From assembly GCA_016292745.1 (NCBI GenBank), contig JAEDFO010000002.1:1-64000 (forward strand): a stretch of DNA of 64,000 nucleotides. The letters run 5' to 3'. This DNA comes from Muribaculaceae bacterium. Its GTDB lineage: Bacteria > Bacteroidota > Bacteroidia > Bacteroidales > Muribaculaceae. Below are positions 24,508 to 33,249 of the stretch, in pieces. The stretch's first letter is position 1. Every line of letters begins with the position of its first letter. The notes beneath the pieces are model-generated. The model saw only the letters and a list, made by a program, of their open reading frames with translations, searched no databases and was not told the DNA's origin. The position numbers were made by a program, and so were the translations under genes.

Positions 24508-25638
24508 ATGGAAAAGAAAATTAGAGAAGAGTTTTCGAGAATTTTCGGAACAGAGGGCATCTTGTATGCATCATCAGGCAGAATTAACCTTATCGGCGAA
24601 CACACCGACTACAACGGTGGATTCGTATTCCCGGGTGCTGTTGACAAGTGCATCATGCTGGCAATCAAACCAAATGGCACAGCAAAGGTGCGCGTTCATT
24701 CGCTCGACCTTGGCGAAAGCGAGGAATTCGGTTTGCGCGAAGAAGATGCTCCAAAAGCGCAGTGGGCACGTTACGTGTTTGGCGTTTGCCGCGAGACAAT
24801 GAAGCGTGGTGGCCTGGTTAATGGTTTCGATACCGTATTTGCCGGAAATGTACCTCTGGGTGCAGGTATGTCGTCGTCGGCTGCTCTTGAATCGGCTTTC
24901 GCATATGCTCTCAACGATTTGTTTAACGACAACAAGATAGACAAATTCGAGTTGGCTCGTATCGGTCAGTCAACCGAGCATAACTATTGCGGTGTTAACT
25001 GCGGTATCATGGACCAGTTTGCATCGGTATTTGGAAAGAAAGGCTGCCTTATGCGCCTTGACTGCCGCAGCATGGAATATGAATACTTCCCATTCGACCC
25101 AAAGGGTTACAAATTGGTGCTCCTCAACTCGTGTGTAAAGCACGAACTCGTAGACTCTCCTTACAACAAGCGTCGTGAATCGTGCGAACGCGTAGCTAAG
25201 GCTCTCGGCAAGGAAACACTCCGAGGCGCTACAATGGAAGAACTCTATTCAATTAAGGACCGCATCACTGCCGAAGACTATATGCGTGCCGAATATGTAA
25301 TCGGTGAGGAACGCCGCGTGCTCGACGTGTGCGACGCTCTTCAGAAGGGCGATTACGAAACAGTAGGTGCGCGTATGTACGAAACTCACTACGGTATGTC
25401 GAAACTTTACGAAGTTAGCTGTGAAGAGCTCGATTATCTTAACGACATTGCCAAGGAATGCGGTGTTACAGGTTCTCGTATCATGGGCGGTGGCTTCGGA
25501 GGTTGTACAATCAACCTGGTGAAGGATGAGCTTTACGACCACTTCATTGAAGTTGCAAAGCAGAAATTCGCTGCTAAATATGGCCATGAGCCACGCGTTA
25601 TTGATGTTGTTATTTCTGACGGCGCACGCAAACTCTAA
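24508..25638 (+). CDS. galK: Galactokinase
   Basis: Encodes 376 residues, GHMP kinase family. It phosphorylates galactose to galactose-1-phosphate in the cytosol. The galactokinase signature GRINLIGEHTDYNGG (about 24-38) and the GHMP ATP loop PLGAGMSSSAALE (about 118-130) are present. The third motif, SRIMGGGFGGCTINL (about 326-340), is also intact. It heads a compact operon: galM starts 7 nt later and a nucleotidyltransferase gene overlaps galM. No regulator or sugar permease is adjacent. A weak -7-like TACTTTAG lies near 24437. Confidence 0.96.
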   Translation: MEKKIREEFSRIFGTEGILYASSGRINLIGEHTDYNGGFVFPGAVDKCIMLAIKPNGTAKVRVHSLDLGESEEFGLREEDAPKAQWARYVFGVCRETMKRGGLVNGFDTVFAGNVPLGAGMSSSAALESAFAYALNDLFNDNKIDKFELARIGQSTEHNYCGVNCGIMDQFASVFGKKGCLMRLDCRSMEYEYFPFDPKGYKLVLLNSCVKHELVDSPYNKRRESCERVAKALGKETLRGATMEELYSIKDRITAEDYMRAEYVIGEERRVLDVCDALQKGDYETVGARMYETHYGMSKLYEVSCEELDYLNDIAKECGVTGSRIMGGGFGGCTINLVKDELYDHFIEVAKQKFAAKYGHEPRVIDVVISDGARKL

Positions 25639-25644
25639 TCTGTC

Positions 25645-26700
25645 ATGACCAACATATCTTCAAATAGTGTTACTACACCTCATGGTGTAGTAACATCTTA
25701 TAAACTTACCAATGCAAGCGGCGCATACGTCGAACTGCAAAGCCTTGGAGCTGGTGTGCGAGCCATATGCGTGCCCGACCGTAATGGAAAACTCGACGAT
25801 GTGGCTCTTGGTTATGCCGATCTTGCCGACTACATGAGCGATGGCCCATGTGCAGGAAAGACCCCCGGACGCTTTGCAAACCGTATAGCCCTGGGTAAGT
25901 TCAGCATCGATGGAAAAGACTATCAACTCACCATCAACAATGGCCCGAACGCGCTTCATGGAGGTCCGACAGGCTTCCAGAACCATATATGGGACAGTGA
26001 AGTCATTGGCGATACAGTAGTGTTCCGTCTGTTTAGCCCTGATGGCGATGAGCATTATCCCGGAAATCTTAATGCCGAGGTAACCTATCGCTGGGATGAC
26101 GACAACCGCCTCGCCATTTCATATAAGGCTACTTGCGATGCTCCTACAGTGATTAACCTTACCAACCACACCTATTTCAACCTCGCAGGGCATAATGCTG
26201 GTGCAGAGGCCATGCTTAAGCACGACCTCCAGATTTTTGCTGAGAACTTCTTGCCTAAGGATCGTTCGGCAATTCCTGTAGGAGAATATCAGTCGGTTGA
26301 AGGCACACCGTTCGATTTCCGTAAGCCTCATCATATTGGCGATGAAATCGGCTCGCAGATGCAGCAGATGGTCGACGACAAGGGTTACGACTCGTCGTGG
26401 CCTATCGACAATTGGGAGCCAGGTAAGATGAAGAAGGCAGTAGTGCTTTCCGATGAATGCTCAGGCCGAGTGCTCGAAATCGAGACCACCCAGCCCGCCG
26501 CACATGTCTACACCGGCAACTGGCTGGCTGGTTCGCCTATTAACAAGTCGGGACGTTCGTATAACGACTACGATGGCGTGGCTATCGAGTGCCAAGGAAT
26601 GCCTGATGCTCCTAACAAGCCAAAATTCCCTTCACAAGTGCTTCGTCCCGGTGAAGTATATAAACACGAAATACATTTTATCTTCAAAACTAAGTTATGA
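25645..26700 (+). CDS. galM: Aldose 1-epimerase (galactose mutarotase)
   Basis: Encodes 351 residues, with no signal peptide. It interconverts alpha and beta anomers of galactose or glucose, supplying the alpha form for GalK. Recognisable GalM features are NRIALGKFSIDGK, NNGPNALHGGPTGF with the active-site His, VINLTNHTYFNLAGH with the second His, and the C-terminal GVAIECQGMPDAPN containing the catalytic Glu. It begins 7 nt after galK. Its TGA overlaps the ATG of the next gene (ATGA), indicating translational coupling. Confidence 0.95.
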   Translation: MTNISSNSVTTPHGVVTSYKLTNASGAYVELQSLGAGVRAICVPDRNGKLDDVALGYADLADYMSDGPCAGKTPGRFANRIALGKFSIDGKDYQLTINNGPNALHGGPTGFQNHIWDSEVIGDTVVFRLFSPDGDEHYPGNLNAEVTYRWDDDNRLAISYKATCDAPTVINLTNHTYFNLAGHNAGAEAMLKHDLQIFAENFLPKDRSAIPVGEYQSVEGTPFDFRKPHHIGDEIGSQMQQMVDDKGYDSSWPIDNWEPGKMKKAVVLSDECSGRVLEIETTQPAAHVYTGNWLAGSPINKSGRSYNDYDGVAIECQGMPDAPNKPKFPSQVLRPGEVYKHEIHFIFKTKL

Positions 26701-27608
26701 AACCTACATTATTTGTATTAGCGGCTGGTATGGGTAGCCGTTACGGAGGCCTTAAGCAATTGGATGGCCTCGGCCCAAATGGCGAAACCATTATGGATTA
26801 TTCAATCTACGATGCAATCCGCAGTGGATTTGGCAAGGTAGTTTTTGTTATCCGCAAAGATTTCGAGAATGATTTCCGTGAGAAGATTCTCTCAAAATAT
26901 GAAAATCATATCCCGGTGGAACTCGTGTTCCAATCAATCAATGATGTTCCGGAAGGTGTAAAAGTTCCTGCCGAGCGCGTAAAACCGTGGGGAACTAACC
27001 ACGCCGTTCTGATGGGTAAGGGTGTTATCAAAGAACCATTTGCAACTATCAATGCCGACGACTTCTATGGCCGCGAGAGCTTTGAAGTGCTTGCCAAGGA
27101 ACTTTCAAGCCTTGCTGAAGGCAGCAAGAACCAGTATTGCATGGTTGGTTACCGTGTGGGCAACACTTTGTCGGAAAGCGGTACAGTATCGCGCGGTATC
27201 TGCGAAACTAACGAAGAGGGCTTGCTTACTTCGGTGGTTGAGCGCACACAAATCGGTTGGAATGCCGACCATAAGGTGTATTACGTTGACGAAAATGGTG
27301 CCGACCAGGTTATCAGCGAGAACACTCCAGTGTCGATGAACATGTGGGGATTCACTCCTGAGTACTTCGATTATTCTGAGGAATACTTCATCAACTTTGC
27401 CAAGGCTAACGAAGGCAATCTGAAGGCTGAATTCTACATTCCATTGTTGGTTAACGACTTGGTTAACTCAGGTACTGCCAAGCTGAAGGTGCTTGACACC
27501 CCGGCTAAGTGGTTCGGTGTAACTTACGCTGCCGACCGTCAGGGCGTAGTCGACAAGATCGCTGCTTTGGTGGCTGCCGGTGAATATCCCGAAAAGTTGT
27601 TCAAATAA
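26697..27608 (+). CDS. Sugar-1-phosphate nucleotidyltransferase
   Basis: Encodes 303 residues. The N-terminal LAAGMGSRYGGLKQL (about 8-22) is the nucleotide-binding loop of NTP-transferases. The conserved GTNHAVLMGK (about 98-107) and the metal-binding INADDFYG (about 116-123) follow. The fold is that of GalU/RmlA-type pyrophosphorylases that make NDP-sugars from NTP and a sugar 1-phosphate. Because it is translationally coupled to galM in a galK operon, it may act on galactose-1-phosphate or glucose-1-phosphate; the substrate is inference. There is no galT in the window. A 9-bp terminator follows within 30 nt. Confidence 0.85.
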   Translation: MKPTLFVLAAGMGSRYGGLKQLDGLGPNGETIMDYSIYDAIRSGFGKVVFVIRKDFENDFREKILSKYENHIPVELVFQSINDVPEGVKVPAERVKPWGTNHAVLMGKGVIKEPFATINADDFYGRESFEVLAKELSSLAEGSKNQYCMVGYRVGNTLSESGTVSRGICETNEEGLLTSVVERTQIGWNADHKVYYVDENGADQVISENTPVSMNMWGFTPEYFDYSEEYFINFAKANEGNLKAEFYIPLLVNDLVNSGTAKLKVLDTPAKWFGVTYAADRQGVVDKIAALVAAGEYPEKLFK

Positions 27609-27633
27609 TACAGATTCTATTGAATAATAGCAG

Positions 27634-27660
27634 AAGAGCCCGTTAAAATGCGGGCTTTTC
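27634..27660 (+). terminator. Terminator of the galK-galM-nucleotidyltransferase operon
   Basis: AAGAGCCCG (27634-27642) pairs with CGGGCTTTT (27651-27659) around an 8-nt loop, with the T-rich arm continuing as TTTTCTTG. Confidence 0.75.
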
Positions 27661-27750
27661 TTGTGTAATATCCTCCATTTTTGTATAATTGTGAATAAAT
27701 TGTTAAGGCATAACCTAACCATTATTAATATATTATTCTTTCTATTCCCG

Positions 27751-29727
27751 ATGAAGACAAAACAGTTTATGATGGCAGCCGCGTTGCTTGCAACGATGGC
27801 AGTAACTGCCCAGACCCACAACATTGTAGTGGATGCCAAAAAGGCAGGTGCCCCCATACAGCCTACTATGTATGGCTTATTTTTCGAGGACATCAATTAT
27901 GCTGCCGACGGTGGTCTCTACGGAGAGCTTGTCAAGAACCGTTCCTTTGAATTCCCTCAGCACTTTATGGGCTGGCAGACTTTTGGCTCGGTAGAGCTGA
28001 AAAATGATGGTCCGTTTGAACGTTGTCCCCACTATGTAACATTGCGCGACCCCGGTCATGCTCATCGCCGTTCAGGATTAATCAACGAAGGCTATTTCGG
28101 TATAGGCCTCAAGCAAGGTGAGGAATACAGGTTCTCGGTATGGGCAAAATCACCACATGCCAAAGGTGAAATCCGCGTGCAGTTTATCGATGCTTATACA
28201 TCGGCCGAAGACCAGAAGTTTGCTAACGAGCACATTAAGGTAACTTCTGCCGATTGGCAGAAATATGAGGTGGTGCTTCGCTCCGACCGTACTATCAACC
28301 GCGCCCAGTTGCGTATTTTCCTCACCGGTAGTGAGGAGGTGAGTCTTGAGCACATAAGCCTTTTCCCGGTTAATACTTTCAAGGGCCGCCGTAACGGTTT
28401 GCGCGCCGATATTGCACAGGCACTTGCCGATGTCCATCCGGGTCTGTTGCGTTTCCCTGGCGGCTGCATCGTGGAGGGGACCGATATGGCATCGCGCTAC
28501 CAGTGGAAAAATTCCATCGGTCCGGTCGAAAACCGTCCGCTTAACGAAAACCGCTGGGAATTTACTTTCGAGAGCCGTTTCTATCCCGATTATTTCCAAA
28601 GCTACGGCCTCGGTTTCTTCGAATTCTTCCAACTTGCCGAAGATATAGGCGCGTCACCACTTCCGGTGCTGAATGTGGGTATGGCTTGCCAGTTCCAATG
28701 CAGTGGCAACGATGCTCATGTGCCGGTTGATGAGCTCCAGCCTTATATCGACGATTGTCTCGACCTGATTGAGTTTGCCAACGGCCCGGCCGACAGCGAG
28801 TGGGGAAGCAAGCGCGTAGCGATGGGACATCCCGAACCATTCAACCTGAAATATATCGGTGTTGGCAACGAACAATGGGATTCGGTGTATTACGTTCGCT
28901 TGAAACCTTTTGTAAAAGCCATACGTGAGCGCTATCCCGACATTCAGATAGTGGGCACCAGCGGTCCGGATTCAGAGGGCGAAATGTTTGAGAAAGGGTG
29001 GATGGCCATGAAGGATATCAAGGCCGATTTGGTTGACGAGCATTTCTATCGTCCTGAGAAATGGTTCCTTAACAGTGGATTGCGCTATGACAACTACGAC
29101 CGCAAAGGCCCGAAAGTGTTTGCCGGCGAATATGCTTGCCATGGAGCATCTGGCAAGAAGTGGAATCATTACGAAGCATCGATTCTTGAGGCTGCATTGA
29201 TGACAGGCATGGAACGCAATGCCGATGTGGTGTGGATGACCGCTTATGCACCATTGTTGGCTCACGTTGAGGGTTGGCAGTGGCGTCCCGACCTGATTTG
29301 GTTCGACAATAATAATGTGGTGCGTACCGTAAGCTACTACGTGCAGCAGATGTATGCCACTCACAAAGGCACAAATGTGCTTAAGCTGACAATGGACGGT
29401 AAGCCAGTGGCTGGTCAGCCCGGTCAGGATGGATTGTTTGCCAGCGCAGTTGTCGACAAAGATAGCAATCGCATTATTGTAAAAGTGGTTAACACCAGCG
29501 ATGCAATTCAGAATGTAAGCGTTGAACTGCGGGGTCTCAAGGGCGACCACAAAGCATCGACGATAACACTTTGTTGCGCCGAGAAAGATGTAGAGAACAC
29601 TATTGCCAAGCCAAACGCAATTGTCCCTGTTAACGGAACTGCCCAATGCATTGCATCGGGCAAGAATTCGGTGCTCACCGATGCCCTTGCACCACTGTCG
29701 TTCCGTCTTTACTGTATAGAAATGTAA
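27751..29727 (+). CDS. Secreted alpha-L-arabinofuranosidase (GH51)
   Basis: Encodes 658 residues. It has a signal peptide (about 1-20, AVTAQ). An N-terminal carbohydrate-binding-like beta-sandwich (about 90-215, YRFSVWAKSPHAKGEIRVQ) is inserted after the family's first beta segment (IQPTMYGLFFEDINYAADGGLYGELVKNRSFE). The TIM barrel follows, with LRFPGGCIVEGTDM, the acid/base Glu374 in GVGNEQWDS and the nucleophile Glu460 in FAGEYACH, then a C-terminal jelly-roll. GH51 enzymes release arabinofuranose from arabinan or arabinoxylan; periplasmic location is inferred. No SusC/SusD pair lies nearby, so it is not part of a visible polysaccharide utilisation locus. The ATG at 27751 starts the signal peptide; longer starts upstream lack one. 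Confidence 0.93.
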   Translation: MKTKQFMMAAALLATMAVTAQTHNIVVDAKKAGAPIQPTMYGLFFEDINYAADGGLYGELVKNRSFEFPQHFMGWQTFGSVELKNDGPFERCPHYVTLRDPGHAHRRSGLINEGYFGIGLKQGEEYRFSVWAKSPHAKGEIRVQFIDAYTSAEDQKFANEHIKVTSADWQKYEVVLRSDRTINRAQLRIFLTGSEEVSLEHISLFPVNTFKGRRNGLRADIAQALADVHPGLLRFPGGCIVEGTDMASRYQWKNSIGPVENRPLNENRWEFTFESRFYPDYFQSYGLGFFEFFQLAEDIGASPLPVLNVGMACQFQCSGNDAHVPVDELQPYIDDCLDLIEFANGPADSEWGSKRVAMGHPEPFNLKYIGVGNEQWDSVYYVRLKPFVKAIRERYPDIQIVGTSGPDSEGEMFEKGWMAMKDIKADLVDEHFYRPEKWFLNSGLRYDNYDRKGPKVFAGEYACHGASGKKWNHYEASILEAALMTGMERNADVVWMTAYAPLLAHVEGWQWRPDLIWFDNNNVVRTVSYYVQQMYATHKGTNVLKLTMDGKPVAGQPGQDGLFASAVVDKDSNRIIVKVVNTSDAIQNVSVELRGLKGDHKASTITLCCAEKDVENTIAKPNAIVPVNGTAQCIASGKNSVLTDALAPLSFRLYCIEM

Positions 29728-29751
29728 TTAATAACAATAATAGGCATTGTG

Positions 29752-29795
29752 GAGCGCCACGATGTAGGCTGTTGCCTCATCATGGCGCTCTTGAT
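29752..29795 (+). terminator. Terminator behind the GH51 gene
   Basis: GAGCGCCA(C)GATG (29752-29764) pairs with CATCATGGCGCTC (29778-29790), followed by TTG. It starts 24 nt after the stop codon. Confidence 0.65.
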
Positions 29796-29851
29796 GTGTT
29801 ATGCAATGTTAAATAGTACGTTTTTCGATGATATTATAGAGCCAAACTGTG

Positions 29852-29859
29852 TATATTTG
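29852..29859 (+). promoter_or_regulatory. -7 box of a candidate small RNA
   Basis: TATATTTG (TAnnTTTG). A degenerate TTCG lies at about the -33 distance (29824-29827). No coding start follows on this strand for 2.9 kb. Confidence 0.5.
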
Positions 29860-29865
29860 CAGCGC

Positions 29866-30004
29866 AGTACAAATCTACTGTGCCGAACATCGGAACTGGA
29901 CTGAAAATCGTGCATATTGCATGCCATGTTAAGTCCTTAATCGTACTGAACCACTTTCCATTATGTATAAGATAAATAATTAGTCCGATGTTTCGGCTTT
30001 TTTT
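29866..30004 (+). ncRNA. Candidate stand-alone small RNA
   Basis: About 139 nt, lying between the convergent GH51 and glpF genes. The ends pair: GCCGAACATCGGA (29882-29894) is complementary to TCCGATGTTTCGGC (29984-29997) with a single bulged T, and seven T follow directly, as in an intrinsic terminator. An inner stem GGACT (29898-29902) with AGTCC (29932-29936) can form inside it. A Bacteroidetes -7 box lies just upstream. No open reading frame of note is present. I cannot assign a known RNA family. Function unknown. Confidence 0.55.
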
Positions 30005-30013
30005 ATGCAATAG

Positions 30014-30050
30014 TGGCTGCATAGGAGCGTGTAATCTCCAGATGCAGCCA
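30014..30050 (-). terminator. Possible terminator behind glpF
   Basis: TGGCTGCAT (30014-30022) pairs perfectly with ATGCAGCCA (30042-30050), 24 nt after the glpF stop. No T-run follows on the minus strand, so the assignment is weak. Confidence 0.35.
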
Positions 30051-30073
30051 TATCTGTTATAACGAGGATGCAG

Positions 30074-30808
30074 TTATACTGCGAGCAGCCAAAGGCCGAA
30101 TGCTCCGGCAAGGATGCCGCCAATCATAGGACCCACTACAGGTACCCATGAATATGCCCAGTCGTTGCCGCCTTTGTTCTTCATCGGACACAGAGCATGG
30201 GCAATGCGTGGGCCGAGGTCACGTGCAGGGTTCATGGCATATCCTGTGGTTCCGCCGAGCGACATGCCAAGGGCAACGATGAGGAATGTCACCGGAATGG
30301 GACCAAGGTTTGCCAAGCCAGCCTTGTTTCCGGCATCGTTAAACGAAATGATTATCCCAACGAGCACTATAGTGGCAATAATTTCGCAGAACAGGTTGAG
30401 CTTATAGTTGCGAATCGCAGGGGAGGTGCAGAATGTGCCGAGTTTTGTTGCTTCGTCGGGTGTTGCATCGTAATGGTCCTTATAGAACGCCCACACAAGT
30501 ACTGCTCCAAGGAATCCGCCTATCATTTGAGCCGCTACGTAGCATGGTACGAGAGCCCAATCGAACAGTCCGGCAATGGCAAGGCCTACCGATACTGCAG
30601 GGTTAAGGTGTGCTCCGGTGTAAGGTCCTGCGAGTAGTACACCACACATTACGGCGAAACCCCACGCAAATGTAATTACTATCCATCCGCCGCCTTGGCC
30701 TTTGCTTTTATTTAATGAGCAGCATGCGCACACGCCATCGCCCATAAGTACCAGGACCAGTGTCCCCAGCAGTTCAAAGAAGAATTGAGTTGATAATGAA
30801 TACTCCAT
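30074..30808 (-). CDS. glpF: Aquaglyceroporin (glycerol facilitator)
   Basis: Encodes 244 residues with six predicted membrane helices and the two half-helix NPA motifs: HLNPAVSVG (about 66) and YAMNPARDLGPR (about 191). The Asp after the second NPAR is the usual mark of glycerol-conducting GlpF rather than water-only aquaporins. It facilitates glycerol uptake across the inner membrane. The gene starts 27 nt after glpK on the same strand, so a glpK-glpF operon is likely. No glycerol-3-phosphate dehydrogenase is adjacent. Confidence 0.94.
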   Translation of the reverse strand: MEYSLSTQFFFELLGTLVLVLMGDGVCACCSLNKSKGQGGGWIVITFAWGFAVMCGVLLAGPYTGAHLNPAVSVGLAIAGLFDWALVPCYVAAQMIGGFLGAVLVWAFYKDHYDATPDEATKLGTFCTSPAIRNYKLNLFCEIIATIVLVGIIISFNDAGNKAGLANLGPIPVTFLIVALGMSLGGTTGYAMNPARDLGPRIAHALCPMKNKGGNDWAYSWVPVVGPMIGGILAGAFGLWLLAV

Positions 30809-30835
30809 TTTGTGTCAGTTTTATGGTTGTTAGTT

Positions 30836-32317
30836 TTAGGAAAGTGTACGGTTAATGGCATTTTTCCACCCCTCTTTGTCGCGTTCAATCGATTCTGAAT
30901 CGCTGCTCGGAGTGAATTCCACATCCTTGAGCCATAGATTCTTTATTTCATCGAGACCGCTCCAGTATCCCACAGCCAATCCGGCCATGAATGCAACACC
31001 CTCGGCTGTGGTTTCGGTTGTTATCGGGCGAATTACCTTAATGCCCAGCAAATCGGCCTGTCGTTGCATAAGCAAGGCATTCCGCGATGCGCCGCCGTCA
31101 ACTTTCAGCTCTACGAGCGGCTTGCCGAGGTCGTTGGCCATTGCTTGAGCAATGTCGTAGGTCTGGAATGCAATACCGTCGAGGGCTGCACGTGCAATGT
31201 GTGCGGCGGTGGTGCCTCGGGTTATTCCCACGATGGTGCCGCGTGCATGCTGGTCCCAATAGGGGGCCGCAAGGCCGGTGAGCGCTGGGACGAAGTACAC
31301 GCCGCCACTGTCGGGCACACTTGCTGCGAGCTCCTCAACCTCGGCCGAGCTTTTGATTATACCAAGACCGTCGCGAAGCCATTGCACTACCGAGCCGCCA
31401 ACGTAGATAGAACCTTCGAGAGCGTAGTTTACTGTGTCGCCAATTTTCCATGCCACTGTGGTGAGCAGGTTGTTTTTCGAAATTACGGGGGAATCTCCGG
31501 TGTTGAGCATCACAAAGCAACCGGTGCCGTAGGTGTTCTTAATGCTACCCGGCTCGGTGCACATCTGTCCGAACAATGCAGCCTGCTGGTCGCCGGCTAC
31601 ACCGGCAATAGGCACTTCGTGGGCAAATATTGTGGTTTTGGTGTATCCGAATATTTCTGAGCAGCTCTTAACTTCGGGGAGCATTGATGCCGGAATATCG
31701 AGAAACTGAAGCATATCCTCGTCCCATTTAAGGGTGTTTATGTTGAATAGCATGGTCCGTGAGGCGTTGGTGACGTCGGTGGCATGAACAGTCCCACGGG
31801 TTAGCTGCCATATCAGCCAAGTGTCTACATTGCCGAAGCGCAGTTTGCCCGCTTCAGCCTTTTCGCGGGCGCCAGGCACATTGTCGAGAATCCATTTAAT
31901 CTTTGTCCCGCTGAAGTAAGCATCGATAATCAGACCCGTTTTTTTGCGTATGCTGTCAACGAGCCCTTGGGCTTTAAGCGAATCGCAAAAGTCGGAAGTG
32001 CGGCGGTCTTGCCACACGATGGCATTGTAAACTGGTTCGCCAGTATCGATATCCCACACAATTGTAGTTTCGCGCTGATTGGCAATGCCTATTGCTGCAA
32101 TATTTAAGCCGTTGATGCCAATCTTTGAAATTGCTTCTGCCACTACTGCAGCCTGCGAGGCCCATATTTCCATTGGGTCGTGCTCAACCCATCCCGGTTG
32201 TGGAAATATTTGCTGAAACTCCTTTTGGGCCATCGATGCAATGTGCATTTCGTGGTCAAACAGGATTGCGCGTGAACTGGTGGTGCCTTGGTCGATGGCC
32301 AGAATATACTTCTCCAT
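30836..32317 (-). CDS. glpK: Glycerol kinase
   Basis: Encodes 493 residues of the FGGY kinase family. It phosphorylates glycerol to sn-glycerol-3-phosphate with ATP and so traps what GlpF lets in. Diagnostic parts are the N-terminal AIDQGTTSSRAILFD, WVEHDPMEIW, the GNVDTWLIWQLT segment, AGVAGDQQAALFGQ with the catalytic Asp, and the FGGY signature near DGGASRNALLMQ. Full length. It is the first gene of the operon with glpF; the 5' region up to the tRNA-Glu terminator (32318-32518) shows no clear promoter box. Confidence 0.97.
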   Translation of the reverse strand: MEKYILAIDQGTTSSRAILFDHEMHIASMAQKEFQQIFPQPGWVEHDPMEIWASQAAVVAEAISKIGINGLNIAAIGIANQRETTIVWDIDTGEPVYNAIVWQDRRTSDFCDSLKAQGLVDSIRKKTGLIIDAYFSGTKIKWILDNVPGAREKAEAGKLRFGNVDTWLIWQLTRGTVHATDVTNASRTMLFNINTLKWDEDMLQFLDIPASMLPEVKSCSEIFGYTKTTIFAHEVPIAGVAGDQQAALFGQMCTEPGSIKNTYGTGCFVMLNTGDSPVISKNNLLTTVAWKIGDTVNYALEGSIYVGGSVVQWLRDGLGIIKSSAEVEELAASVPDSGGVYFVPALTGLAAPYWDQHARGTIVGITRGTTAAHIARAALDGIAFQTYDIAQAMANDLGKPLVELKVDGGASRNALLMQRQADLLGIKVIRPITTETTAEGVAFMAGLAVGYWSGLDEIKNLWLKDVEFTPSSDSESIERDKEGWKNAINRTLS

Positions 32318-32518
32318 TCTTATGATATAGATTTAAGATTTGCATTGTCGGCAGGAGGCTTCAGTGCGCATTGCACTCCACCGGCAATTGGGTAAGTCAA
32401 TTTATTGTCTGCACCGATGCACGCACTGATGAATCTTTACATCGGTTTCACTATTTCGTTTCATTTACAAATTAGCGAATTTTCCGTTGAAAATGCAAAT
32501 TCTGAAAGGTGTAATACA

Positions 32519-32552
32519 TAAAAAAAGCAGACAATCGAAGCCGATTGTCTGC
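32519..32552 (-). terminator. Terminator of tRNA-Glu
   Basis: An 11-bp perfect stem GCAGACAATCG/CGATTGTCTGC (32527-32537 with 32542-32552). Reading the minus strand it runs into TTTTTTTAT, just 6 nt after the tRNA. Confidence 0.9.
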
Positions 32553-32558
32553 CTTGAG

Positions 32559-32630
32559 TAGTGAATCCGGGACTCGAACCCGGGTTTCCACCGTGAGAGG
32601 GTGGCGTGCTAACCGCTACACTAAATCACC
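32559..32630 (-). tRNA. tRNA-Glu (anticodon CTC)
   Basis: A 72-nt cloverleaf on the minus strand. The D-stem is GTGT/GCAC, the anticodon stem CCACC/GGTGG encloses loop CTCTCAC (CTC), the T-stem is CCGGG/CCCGG with loop TTCGAGT, and the discriminator is A. The acceptor GGTGATT against ATTCACT has a G-T at the end and a T-T mismatch at pair 6-67. CCA is not encoded. A possible -7 box TAACTTTG lies upstream on the minus strand (32655-32648). Confidence 0.88.
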
Positions 32631-32820
32631 ATTTCGCTTTTGCATTGCAAAGTTAAAAATTATTTTCAATAATTCGGGGTATGTATTTCTTAAAATATAT
32701 TAATATCAACAGATGCCAGCCTATTTTGTGGCTTTCGATTCATATTGTTGTCGCTGATGTCCGTATTTGCCGAATTTTCACTACCTTTACGATAACGGAT
32801 GAGATTAAAGGAAAAGCATT

Positions 32821-33189
32821 ATGGCACAGCATAACGATACCGGCAGTTGGGGCGAACAGGTTGCCACAGAATATCTGATAACCAAGGGGTATACAATCAG
32901 GGAAACCGATTGGCGTTGCGATAAGGTGGAAATCGACATTGTGGCCGAAATCAACCGCAGGCTTGTGATTGTTGAGGTAAAGACTCGTTCCGACGATTTT
33001 GTCGACCCTCTGATGGCTGTCGATGTCAAGAAGCAGCACAATCTTGTAAGGGCTGCAAATGCTTATATCAATTACTATGACTTGGATATCGATATCCAGT
33101 TCGATATCATCACAATTGTGGGCACTCGCGACAATTATAAGCTTGAGCATTTTCCCGACGCATTCTTTGCGCCGTTGCGCACCTATTAG
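32821..33189 (+). CDS. YraN/UPF0102 family nuclease-fold protein
   Basis: Encodes 122 residues, standard length. GSWGEQVATEYLITKGY (about 8-24), ETDWRC.KVEIDIVAE and LVIVEVKTRSDDFVDP give the endonuclease-like core of the family (E..D..E.K pattern as in Holliday-junction resolvase folds). No activity is established that I know of. It is a monocistronic gene between the tRNA-Glu region and the convergent DUF1015 gene. A near-consensus TACCTTTA lies about 30 nt before the ATG. Confidence 0.88.
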   Translation: MAQHNDTGSWGEQVATEYLITKGYTIRETDWRCDKVEIDIVAEINRRLVIVEVKTRSDDFVDPLMAVDVKKQHNLVRAANAYINYYDLDIDIQFDIITIVGTRDNYKLEHFPDAFFAPLRTY

Positions 33190-33197
33190 ATAAAATG

Positions 33198-33230
33198 CGG
33201 CGGCGATGGGCATATGTGCCATCGCCGCCG
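33198..33230. terminator. Shared terminator between yraN-like gene and DUF1015 gene
   Basis: GGCGGCGATGG (33199-33209) pairs with CCATCGCCGCC (ending at about 33229), centred between two convergent stop codons. Confidence 0.65.
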
Positions 33231-33249
33231 GTATGTTAGTTGAATGCGA

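Noticed and set aside
28972..29646. Open frame of 224 codons on the minus strand inside the GH51 gene
   Set aside because: The + strand has both GH51 catalytic motifs and a signal peptide. The reverse frame shows nothing.
29882..29997. Reading the long-range stem as an inverted-repeat end of a mobile element
   Set aside because: No transposase, no target duplication, and a T-run plus -7 box on the same strand fit an RNA gene better.
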